NCBI GenBank assembly: GCA_946886725.1
Contig: CAMPJF010000058.1
Location: 1 to 6,662, forward strand
Direction of reading: 5' to 3'
Source of the DNA: an uncultured Candidatus Saccharibacteria bacterium
Lineage (GTDB): Bacteria; Patescibacteria; Saccharimonadia; Saccharimonadales; UBA6022
DNA length: 6,662 nucleotides
A model generated the notes under the pieces. That model saw only the letters and a list, made by a program, of their open reading frames with translations, was not told the DNA's origin and did not search any database. Position 1 is the first letter of the stretch. Every line of letters starts with the position of its first letter. Both the position numbers and the translations under genes were made by a program. Shown here one piece after another: positions 1-5,072 of this stretch.

Positions 1-265
1 CATTTGTAGATCCAAGCACTGTCGATGCAAAGACTTCATAATTATCAGCACCCTCAAAGTCTTTCGTCGTCAGATTTTGCTGACTCGTTTGAGTTGCTTG
101 TAGTTCAGTAAGAATCTGGCCGACATCGATTGGAGCGCCGCTAAGAAAGCTATAAAGCAAACTAGCGACGATACCGACAACACCCAGCCCGCCGCCAATT
201 GCCGCTGCTTGACCTCGGCGGTCTTCGATATTGCCACGACTTGATAGTTTATCCCACAGTGCCAT
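1..265 (-). CDS. Neutral zinc metallopeptidase, YpfJ/KPN_02809-like (N-terminal part, cut by window edge)
   Basis: Reading leftward from the ATG at 265-263 gives 88 codons that stay open to the window edge. The protein begins MALWDKLSSRGNIEDRRG, followed by a Gly/Ala/Val/Leu-rich membrane segment at about residues 19-40. After that comes a polar stretch containing TTKDFEGADNYEVFASTVLG. The EDRRG motif just before a single N-terminal membrane helix, and the later F-x-S-x-V-L-x-S-T pattern, are what I recognise from the YpfJ family (Pfam Zn_peptidase, PF04228). These are membrane-anchored proteins with an extracytoplasmic HExxH zinc site. The catalytic motif would lie beyond the left edge and cannot be checked here. 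The start is supported by GGAGG (275-271) five bases upstream and by a TATAAT box at 303-298. The gene lies 74 bases downstream of the lipid kinase on the same strand but seems to have its own promoter. The family call is good but not certain. Confidence 0.72.
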   Translation of the reverse strand, partial: MALWDKLSSRGNIEDRRGQAAAIGGGLGVVGIVASLLYSFLSGAPIDVGQILTELQATQTSQQNLTTKDFEGADNYEVFASTVLGSTN

Positions 266-289
266 TCGAGCCTCCGATACTTAGTCTGT

Positions 290-303
290 ATAGATCTATT
301 ATA
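290..303 (-). promoter_or_regulatory. Promoter -10 box and overlapping palindrome before the metallopeptidase
   Basis: On the minus strand there is a perfect TATAAT at 303-298, which would start RNA near 291 and leave a leader of about 26 bases containing the GGAGG ribosome site. No good -35 box is present at 17 bases. A perfect 10-base palindrome, ATAGATCTAT (290-299), sits over the -10/start region and could be a small operator, although AT-rich palindromes of this size arise by chance. The gap 266-339 holds nothing else that I can support, and I see no terminator for the lipid kinase. Confidence 0.45.
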
Positions 304-339
304 AGCACAATATGCGTAGTGGGCTAGCGAACGTATTGA

Positions 340-1212
340 TTATACAATGCAACGAAGTGCTTTTAATGCCATCGAAATAGTCACGGTCGAATTAGGACCG
401 AATCGAAACACTTCACCGTCAAGCTGCATAACAATCGGGCGTTTTGAGGTAAAGGTGTAGGTTGATGCGCGATGGGCTTCTTCAGTTAAACCAACGGTTG
501 TCGCCTTGAATAGGTGGGCTAAAAGTTTCCCAAACGATCCAGCCTTTGAGCCGGTTATCTCGAATTTACCGTCGTCTAGTTTGGCTTCATGAGAAAGTGT
601 TAGATACTTTGACATGCGCTTCACATTGCTGAATATTAAGCTGTCATATCGGTGAACGCCAGACTCGTCATATATTTTTACGGGGCGAAAATTAAGATAG
701 TATCGAATCGATAGCCATATTTCATTGATAGGATTAAGCGTTGCTTGGGTGAGTTTTTCGCCGATATGCGGGGTCAGTCCGATGCCTGCATACGAATGCG
801 CATACCGCGTCCAATCACCAACAGACACTTTAATGAGATCGATTGTTTCGATGTCGCCATTGACGATACGTTCGGCGAGATCACCGCGGTGCACCGAATG
901 ATAGTGATCATTAGCGTTGCCAGACGGCAGTAGGCCAGTGATAATTTTGCTCGTTTTTTCGTTATGAGACAAAACGCCATTAATTACTTCATGATAGCCA
1001 CCATCGCCGCTTGAAGAGATGACCATGACGTCATCGCGGTTATCGAGCGATTTGACGATTTTTTCGGCATGTCCAGCAAACTTAGTAGGTTGCAGGACGA
1101 CATTGATCTTCGGCGTGGCTGCAAGCTGTGCGCGGAGATTCTGAGCATTTTTCTTGCCGTCCCCAGTACTGTTCGGGTTGTATATAATAATAATTTTCTT
1201 TATGTCGGTCAT
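340..1212 (-). CDS. Diacylglycerol-kinase-family lipid kinase (YegS/DgkB-like)
   Basis: About 290 residues, the normal length for the family. The N-terminal half is the DAGK catalytic domain: a beta strand ending in NPNSTGDGK, then SGDGGYHEVINGVL, then LLPSGNANDH. The C-terminal half is the beta-rich lipid-binding part, ending with a QLDGEVF motif that matches the conserved late Asp-Gly-Glu of these kinases. The family phosphorylates diacylglycerol or similar lipids with ATP on the inner face of the membrane, and the exact substrate cannot be read from sequence. Oddly, the usual GGDGT-x-N-E loop is SGDGG-Y-H-E, so the first Gly and the Thr are replaced while the core GDG and the Glu remain. 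There are two possible starts, 1221 (MKAMTDIKK) and 1212 (MTDIKK). I chose 1212 because a TGCTATAAT box overlaps the first ATG and predicts RNA starting at about 1213-1212. No Shine-Dalgarno precedes either start. Stop TAA at 342-340. Confidence 0.85.
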   Translation of the reverse strand: MTDIKKIIIIYNPNSTGDGKKNAQNLRAQLAATPKINVVLQPTKFAGHAEKIVKSLDNRDDVMVISSSGDGGYHEVINGVLSHNEKTSKIITGLLPSGNANDHYHSVHRGDLAERIVNGDIETIDLIKVSVGDWTRYAHSYAGIGLTPHIGEKLTQATLNPINEIWLSIRYYLNFRPVKIYDESGVHRYDSLIFSNVKRMSKYLTLSHEAKLDDGKFEITGSKAGSFGKLLAHLFKATTVGLTEEAHRASTYTFTSKRPIVMQLDGEVFRFGPNSTVTISMALKALRCIV

Positions 1213-1219
1213 TGCTTTC

Positions 1220-1228
1220 ATTATAGCA
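1220..1228 (-). promoter_or_regulatory. Extended -10 promoter giving a leaderless lipid kinase mRNA
   Basis: The minus strand reads TGCTATAAT from 1228 to 1220, an extended -10 element with a perfect hexamer. There is no recognisable -35 box, which is usual for extended -10 promoters. Counting seven bases past the hexamer puts the RNA start at 1213 (A), one base before the ATG at 1212. The upstream ATG (1221-1219) lies inside the -10 box itself and would not be transcribed. Confidence 0.55.
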
Positions 1229-1286
1229 GCCCGCTAATGCCGTTTTATTATCACAACAAAACGAATAAACATTTTTTGCCAGATTA

Positions 1287-1315
1287 TTGACTAAAAAAGG
1301 AAAATAATGCATATT
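1287..1315 (+). promoter_or_regulatory. Candidate promoter for the surface gene cluster (TTGACT / CATATT)
   Basis: TTGACT at 1287-1292 matches the -35 consensus at five of six positions. It is followed after exactly 17 bases by CATATT (1310-1315), which matches the -10 consensus at four of six. RNA would start near 1322, in the middle of the 1315-1330 palindrome, so a protein bound there would block it. A second possible -10, TATTCT (1353-1358), lies downstream and lacks a -35 box. The two are alternatives, and sequence alone does not decide between them. Confidence 0.35.
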
Positions 1316-1330
1316 GTGAAAATTTTCACA
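1315..1330. promoter_or_regulatory. Perfect 16-base palindrome TGTGA-N6-TCACA, CRP-type operator candidate
   Basis: TGTGAAAATTTTCACA is a perfect inverted repeat whose half sites and six-base spacing equal the consensus bound by CRP-family regulators such as E. coli CRP, actinobacterial GlxR and mycobacterial Cmr. Its centre, 1322.5, lies 42.5 bases upstream of the start predicted from the TATTCT box at 1353-1358. That is close to the -41.5 spacing of class II CRP-activated promoters, which typically lack a good -35 box. It also overlaps the start predicted from the TTGACT/CATATT promoter, which would fit repression. The regulator is not in this window. Confidence 0.5.
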
Positions 1331-1405
1331 TACAACCTTGAGCGGTATCATGTATTCTTCAGATAGTTCACTTGCTTAGTGATTCATGAGAAAAGGAGGT
1401 AAAGT

Positions 1406-1972
1406 ATGTTGAGGAATTTGTTCGCTAGTAGCGCAATCGCCGACTCGCGCAGTAATGTTCTGACATCCTACCTTCAGGCGCACGGCCTACATCCAACAAA
1501 GCTTGCTGGCATGGCGGCGATACTCATTGTGCCAATCAGCGCACTAGGCTGGTGGTGTTATAGTGTTGTTTTGTCGGTCGGAGCGATGGCGCCGCTACAG
1601 TCCGCTAGCGGGTCCTCTTCTACTATATCTGTTTCGGAAATATCAAAATCATCTACCGATTCAGAGACCAACGTGAACGCCGCTGATATATTATCATCAT
1701 CAGCCAATGAATCGCAGACTTCCAGTAGCGTTGAAGTTCAAACCAGTAATGATCAATCCCAGACAACCGTTGAAGTGAACGGTCAGCCCGTACCTATTTC
1801 CCAAGAAGGTACCACTCATAAAGTTATTCAAGATGAAAATGGCCAAACTACCGTCGATGTTTCTATCGATTCCGACACATCAGGAAGGACGACGTCGCGC
1901 TCGTCAACAGACATTAAACTACGCTCATCATCTAGCTCAGATGTTGACATTCGAAGCAAGGAGATTCGATAA
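1406..1972 (+). CDS. Ser/Thr-rich single-pass membrane protein of unknown function
   Basis: 188 residues; I do not recognise a family. A short N-terminal segment of about 32 residues is followed by one hydrophobic stretch at about residues 33-61 (LAGMAAILIVPISALGWW and onward), which is likely a membrane span or uncleaved anchor. The rest, from about 64 to 188, is low-complexity, rich in Ser, Thr, Asn, Gln and acidic residues, and probably lies outside the cell. Within it, a weakly duplicated element recurs (TTVEVNGQ near 120-127 and TTVDVSID near 148-155), and the tail is Ser-rich and ends in charged residues (IRSKEIR). The only Cys is in the membrane span. The start is clear: AGGAGGT at 1394-1400 lies five bases before the ATG. 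It is the first of three envelope genes in the same direction, 115 bases ahead of the next. The tail resembles flexible stalks or linkers of surface proteins, but that is only an inference. Confidence 0.7.
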   Translation: MLRNLFASSAIADSRSNVLTSYLQAHGLHPTKLAGMAAILIVPISALGWWCYSVVLSVGAMAPLQSASGSSSTISVSEISKSSTDSETNVNAADILSSSANESQTSSSVEVQTSNDQSQTTVEVNGQPVPISQEGTTHKVIQDENGQTTVDVSIDSDTSGRTTSRSSTDIKLRSSSSSDVDIRSKEIR

Positions 1973-1973
1973 C
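1944..1973 (+). promoter_or_regulatory. Candidate promoter for the small repeat protein (TTGACA / GATAAC)
   Basis: A perfect -35 hexamer TTGACA (1944-1949) is followed after 18 bases by GATAAC (1968-1973), which matches the -10 consensus at four of six positions. Both lie at the very end of the preceding gene, across its stop codon. RNA would begin near 1980 and give a leader of about 108 bases that contains the alternative stems described at 1999-2045. Confidence 0.4.
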
Positions 1974-1998
1974 TACAGACTACTTGTAGGTGGTCAAA

Positions 1999-2045
1999 CG
2001 ACCCGAAGAGACGTCCTATCTATTTAGGTCGGGTTGAACACCCGA
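1999..2045 (+). promoter_or_regulatory. Leader with two mutually exclusive stems
   Basis: ACCCGA occurs twice, at 2001-2006 and 2040-2045, and TCGGGT at 2029-2034 is complementary to both. The upstream pairing, CGACCCGA (1999-2006) with TCGGGTTG (2029-2036), forms eight pairs including one G-U. The downstream pairing is a six-pair hairpin, 2029-2034 with 2040-2045 and a five-base loop. Only one can form at a time. No run of T follows directly, so this is not a classic terminator. The remainder of the gap 1973-2087 holds a weak CTACA/TGTAG repeat (1973-1989) and an AT-only stem (2056-2071) just before the ribosome site. Confidence 0.35.
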
Positions 2046-2087
2046 AAACACAATAATTTTTATTTAAAAATAAGAGGAGGGGTATAT

Positions 2088-2678
2088 ATGAAAATCCAAG
2101 AAAAATTAGGCGCTGGAGTATTGTCACTTGGTCTTGTGGTTGGTCTGTCCGGATTTGCCGGTGCAACCACTGGTACAATCGACACTACCGGCCCAGATTC
2201 GCGTAATACTATCACGAGTGATACAAGGTACCGCGTTGAAGTAGACAATGACAACAACTTAAAGGTATACAACGATAATGATCAGCGTGCCTGGACCGGC
2301 GACGCAGAGGTTGAGGATAACACAACCGGTGGTGGCGCTGAAACAGGTGCTGCATGGAACGATAATGCGTTCGAAGCTGAAGTAAGCGTCGACAACTCTG
2401 CTTCAACGGCCGCAGCATTTGAAGGCGGTGCTGGTGGTGGCGACCACGAAGCAACTATCGAAAATACCGGTCCTGATTCAGTGAACCGTGTAGAATTTGA
2501 TAGCCGCACAAATATTGACGTCCATAACGATAACAATTTGTATGTTCACAACGATAACAACCAAACTGCCTCATCTGGCGATGCAACAGTTGAAGACAAC
2601 ACAACTGGTGGCGACGCGGTAACTGGTGATGCGACGAATACAAACTCTACAAGCATTAGGTTTGAAGTTACTAATTAG
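2088..2678 (+). CDS. Small secreted Asp/Asn-rich two-repeat protein
   Basis: 196 residues from the ATG at 2088, chosen because GAGGAGGGG (2074-2082) lies five bases upstream. An in-frame ATG at 2034 has no ribosome site and would spoil the signal peptide. Residues 1-26 look like a cleavable signal peptide (MKIQEKL, a hydrophobic core, then GFAGA before TTG). The mature protein is acidic, Cys-free and made of two copies of one unit, residues 31-103 and 124-196, set 93 residues apart. Conserved points are TGPDS at each start, a run of alternating Asp/Asn (VDNDNNLKVYNDND and VHNDNNLYVHNDNN), and the motif GDAxVEDNTTGG. The last motif is shared with the four repeats of the next gene. The linker between copies is Ala/Gly-rich. 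No Pfam family is recognised. It is probably exported and either released or bound to the surface, perhaps to its larger neighbour. Alternating small polar and aliphatic residues suggest a beta-rich fold. Confidence 0.75.
   Translation: MKIQEKLGAGVLSLGLVVGLSGFAGATTGTIDTTGPDSRNTITSDTRYRVEVDNDNNLKVYNDNDQRAWTGDAEVEDNTTGGGAETGAAWNDNAFEAEVSVDNSASTAAAFEGGAGGGDHEATIENTGPDSVNRVEFDSRTNIDVHNDNNLYVHNDNNQTASSGDATVEDNTTGGDAVTGDATNTNSTSIRFEVTN
2178..2675 (+). repeat. Two diverged tandem units within the small secreted protein
   Basis: Unit 1 spans 2178-2396 (residues 31-103) and unit 2 spans 2457-2675 (residues 124-196). They are aligned without gaps at a 93-residue offset: G35-P-D-S with G128-P-D-S, L58 with L151, N78-T-T-G-G with N171-T-T-G-G, and V101 with V194. 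The duplication is clear in protein but diverged in DNA, so it is not recent. Confidence 0.8.
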
Positions 2679-2711
2679 TCCTCTGACTAATTGACTACAT
2701 TTAGTTAATTG
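2673..2711 (+). promoter_or_regulatory. Two overlapping AT-rich hairpins at the gene end
   Basis: AATTAGTC (2673-2680) pairs perfectly with GACTAATT (2685-2692) around a CTCT loop and covers the stop codon. The sequence TAATTGACTA (2688-2697) can instead pair with TAGTTAATTG (2702-2711) around CATT, in ten pairs including two G-U. They share bases 2688-2692 and so exclude each other. Neither is GC-rich nor followed by a T run, so I do not call a standard terminator. They may protect the 3' end or take part in readthrough control. Confidence 0.3.
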
Positions 2712-2735
2712 CATCTACGTAAATAGGTGAAAACA

Positions 2736-2768
2736 CTAGGGAGGGCAAAGCCCATAGGTCCTCCCTAG
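2736..2768 (+). promoter_or_regulatory. Strong 9-pair hairpin before the large surface gene
   Basis: CTAGGGAGG (2736-2744) pairs perfectly with CCTCCCTAG (2760-2768) around a 15-base loop. An alternative small hairpin, GGGC-AAA-GCCC (2743-2753), competes for part of the left arm. No T tract follows, which argues against a standard terminator. CCTCC in the right arm (2760-2764) is also complementary to GGAGG (2795-2799) in the ribosome site of the next gene, so the hairpin could hold an anti-ribosome-site sequence away from it. No convincing separate promoter is visible in 2679-2805. Confidence 0.45.
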
Positions 2769-2805
2769 CTACGAATTTATCAGCATAATAAAGAGGAGGG
2801 GTGTT

Positions 2806-4617
2806 ATGCATAGTATTAAGAAAAGTGCGAGACTGAGTCTGATGTATGCAGCTATTGTTCTGCTAGCAGGCGGCCAGCCGATGGTCGCGATGGCGGAAAC
2901 GATAGAGACACCTCCTCCTGTCGTGCAAGAAGAGGCAGCAGCGACTGTGCCCGTACCCGCGCCCGAGGAGGAAAGAATTTATACATACAATCCCGATACG
3001 CAGCACTGGGATAGTGACAAATGGGCCTATAATCCTACGACAGGAAAATACGAAGCGGTTGTAGTCCCGCTTGTTTCGGATCAATTAACAGAAGCGCCGG
3101 CAAGCGATCCGCCAGCTAGTTCAAATACAGTCACGACCGACACTGATGCGGTTATTAATAATACGCTTAATTCTGACGCAACGACGGGTGATGCAACGGT
3201 TGGACGCAACACAACCGGAGGTGATGCGACTACCGGTGATGCGGCGGCGATCGCGACGCTTATGAATACAATCAATTCATCGGTCAGTGGCGACGGCGCA
3301 CAATTCGCCACGTTTGTTACTGACGTCGTCGGCGATGTTAATGGTGATATTATGCTTTATCCAATGCTTATATCAGCCATGCTACGGGCGGCTAGTACTC
3401 CTACGGATACCACCATTACCGTCGATAACGACGCCACCATTACGAATGACTTAAATTTAAACGCAACTTCTGGTAACGCGACAGTCGCTAGCAATACGAC
3501 AGCTGGCAGTGCAACGACAGGAACAGCCAATACGGTTGCGAATGTGATGAATATCATTAATTCGATAATTGCGGCTAATCAGTCATTTGTTGGGACGGTA
3601 AATATTTATGGCAATTTGAACGGGGATATACTCGTTGCGCCGGATTTCTTCCCGCAACTCCTCGAAAGCAATAAGAACGGTTCGTCGGCACCTGCGAACT
3701 CGCTCGTTGTATCCGCAGATGACACGCAGTCAATTATCAATAATATTGATTTAAATGCCAGTACTGGTAACGCACTTGTTGCGAACAATACGAATGCCGG
3801 CAGCGCGACCACAGGCAATGCAAAGACCAACCTCGTTCTTCTCAACTTGACTGGCCGCCAGATTGTCGCAAAGGACAGCTTACTCGTTTTTGTAAACGTT
3901 CTGGGCAGCTGGGTTGGGATGATCGTTGATGCGCCTGCTGGTACGACTGCTGCAGCGCTGGGTACGGGAGTCGTAACAAATAGCGGGGCGCCGGAATTGG
4001 CGATTAATGTCGACAATGACAGTAAAATAGTGAATAACTTAAATCTAAACTCTCAATCGGGTGATGCGACGGTAGTAAAAAATACTAATGCTGGTAACGC
4101 GACTACGGGTGACGCCACTGCGTCGGCGAACGTCGCTAATATTAGCGGAAGTCAGCTCGGCTTGACTGGCTGGTTCGGTGTTTTGTTCATCAATGTATTT
4201 AAAAATTGGTACGGTAGTTTTGGTATCGACACTGCGGCTGGTAATTCGGTAACACCCGGCCGGGGTGGTGCGGATACGCCAAATACTGAATCGGCACCCG
4301 CGCAGCCGTTCCAGTTTATTCCGCGCAGCGAGGCGGTACAGCGAACGATGACGCCGATATTCAGCGGCTTTGGTAGTAGGCAAGCAGTTTCTATTGCACC
4401 AGAGGTTGCTCCCGAAGAGACGCCCAAAGAATCTGATCAAGCGGTACTATCAGCATACGTCCCCAGTTCTAATGTACCCACATCACCTGTGGCGCAATCT
4501 TCACAATCAGATTTTAACCCACTTCCACTGATTGTTTCAGCGTTAGCAGTGGGACTTGTCGTGGCGGGAACGCGGGCGATTATTATGGCAATTCGTGGAC
4601 GCAGCGCTATCGCCTAA
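2806..4617 (+). CDS. Large secreted four-repeat surface protein with C-terminal membrane anchor
   Basis: 603 residues; no named family recognised. Order: signal peptide at about 1-30 (KKSARLSLMYAAIVLLAGG, then MVAMA before ETIE); Pro/Glu-rich linker 31-57; a Tyr/Trp motif at 59-83 (YNPDTQHW and YNPTTGKYE); and four repeats at about 109-186, 202-279, 301-377 and 399-475. A Pro/Ser/Thr-rich stalk (about 480-570) follows, then one membrane span (about 571-595) ending in a basic tail (RGRSAIA). Each repeat has NNxLNxN, S/TGDATV, NTxxGxATTG, then a hydrophobic part with an NVxGxxxG-like motif. The protein has no Cys. The end resembles a sorting signal but has no LPxTG, so a plain membrane anchor is more likely. 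The start is fixed by GAGGAGGGG (2793-2801) five bases before the ATG, nearly the same ribosome site as the preceding gene. Its stop overlaps that of the response regulator on the other strand. Probably a cell-envelope structural or contact protein; its function is unknown. Confidence 0.78.
   Translation: MHSIKKSARLSLMYAAIVLLAGGQPMVAMAETIETPPPVVQEEAAATVPVPAPEEERIYTYNPDTQHWDSDKWAYNPTTGKYEAVVVPLVSDQLTEAPASDPPASSNTVTTDTDAVINNTLNSDATTGDATVGRNTTGGDATTGDAAAIATLMNTINSSVSGDGAQFATFVTDVVGDVNGDIMLYPMLISAMLRAASTPTDTTITVDNDATITNDLNLNATSGNATVASNTTAGSATTGTANTVANVMNIINSIIAANQSFVGTVNIYGNLNGDILVAPDFFPQLLESNKNGSSAPANSLVVSADDTQSIINNIDLNASTGNALVANNTNAGSATTGNAKTNLVLLNLTGRQIVAKDSLLVFVNVLGSWVGMIVDAPAGTTAAALGTGVVTNSGAPELAINVDNDSKIVNNLNLNSQSGDATVVKNTNAGNATTGDATASANVANISGSQLGLTGWFGVLFINVFKNWYGSFGIDTAAGNSVTPGRGGADTPNTESAPAQPFQFIPRSEAVQRTMTPIFSGFGSRQAVSIAPEVAPEETPKESDQAVLSAYVPSSNVPTSPVAQSSQSDFNPLPLIVSALAVGLVVAGTRAIIMAIRGRSAIA
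3130..4230 (+). repeat. Four tandem ~95-98-residue units in the large surface protein
   Basis: The units are about 3130-3363, 3409-3642, 3706-3936 and 4000-4230. Anchoring on the Gly of S/TG(D/N)A gives residues 128, 223, 321 and 419, which are spacings of 95, 98 and 98. The first half (NNxLNxNxxSGDATVxxNT, then GxATTGxA) is best conserved. The second half ends in VVGDVNGDI, IYGNLNGDI, VLGSWVGMI or VFKNWYGSF. The last two units have lost the NGD and gained Trp. Linkers between units are 15-23 residues long and rich in Pro, Ala, Ser and Gly. Confidence 0.85.
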
Positions 4618-5072
4618 TCGCTGGCGCTCGCGGGAATCTGGTCGTCGATTTGTTCGTCGTCTGCAGGTAGTGAAGTATCTAATCCTTGCCTGATCTTACT
4701 TTCGGATTCAATCGTTTCGGCAACAACAGCCAACAGCGCGGCTGGGGTCATGGAGCTTTTCAAGACCGAACGTTGCACGCCGTAGTCCTGCGCTTGCGAC
4801 AGTTCAGTCCCAGACGATAAGTTACTCATGATGACTATTTTTGTCGGACTTTGCGTGTAGCGGGCGGTGTATTCTTTAAGAAATCCGATTCCGTCTAATA
4901 TCGGCATCATAATGTCGAGGAGGATAACGTCATATGTGTTGTTTTCGCACAATTGCAGGGCGATTTGGCCGTTTTCTGCAGTTGCCACATCATAATCACC
5001 GGGTAACTTTAGGATGATGCTAAAAGCCTCGCGTATCATGGCGTCGTCCTCAACGAGTAGTATACTAGACAC
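4614..5072 (-). CDS. Single-domain (CheY-like) response regulator
   Basis: 152 residues. Residues 3-118 form one receiver domain: acidic pair D9-D10 (LLVEDDAMIREAF), phospho-acceptor D53 (VILLDIMMPILDG), the switch Ser at S83 (IVIMS) and the conserved Lys at K105. The usual Lys-Pro is Lys-Ser here. There is no DNA-binding or enzymatic output domain, only an acidic, probably disordered tail (about 120-152). The protein therefore acts through protein contacts or as a phosphate relay. It starts with GTG at 5072-5070, inside the last codons of the histidine kinase (GTGTCTAG), and overlaps it by 8 bases. An AAGGG sequence upstream is a weak ribosome site, so translation is probably coupled to the kinase. 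The two surely form a cognate pair. The TAG stop (4616-4614) overlaps the TAA of the convergent surface gene, leaving no spacer for a terminator. Confidence 0.9.
   Translation of the reverse strand: MSSILLVEDDAMIREAFSIILKLPGDYDVATAENGQIALQLCENNTYDVILLDIMMPILDGIGFLKEYTARYTQSPTKIVIMSNLSSGTELSQAQDYGVQRSVLKSSMTPAALLAVVAETIESESKIRQGLDTSLPADDEQIDDQIPASASD

Noticed and set aside
745..1290. Plus-strand open frames of 62-73 residues opposite the lipid kinase
   Set aside because: They lie antisense to a clear family member, lack ribosome sites and show no recognisable protein features.
2034..2087. N-terminal extension of the small secreted protein from the ATG at 2034
   Set aside because: There is no ribosome site at 2034, whereas a very strong one precedes 2088. 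The extension would put 18 polar residues before the signal peptide.
2212..2643. Minus-strand open frames inside the small repeat protein
   Set aside because: They are mirror frames of a repetitive, biased coding sequence. The plus frame has a signal peptide, a ribosome site and conserved repeats.
2736..2768. Rho-independent terminator
   Set aside because: The stem is strong, but no T run follows it.
3130..4230. Curlin-type amyloid repeats
   Set aside because: The Asn/Gly/Ala-rich look is similar, but the unit is 95-98 residues long rather than about 20, and the curlin S-x5-Q-x-G-x-G-N-x-A-x3-Q spacing is absent.
3606..4440. Minus-strand open frames of 91-136 residues opposite the large surface gene
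   Set aside because: They follow the repeat pattern of the plus strand in mirror form, and none has a supported start.
4480..4617. Sortase (LPxTG) anchor at the C-terminus of the large surface protein
   Set aside because: A polar stalk, membrane span and basic tail are present, but no LPxTG-like motif precedes the span (the sequence there is NPLPLIVS).
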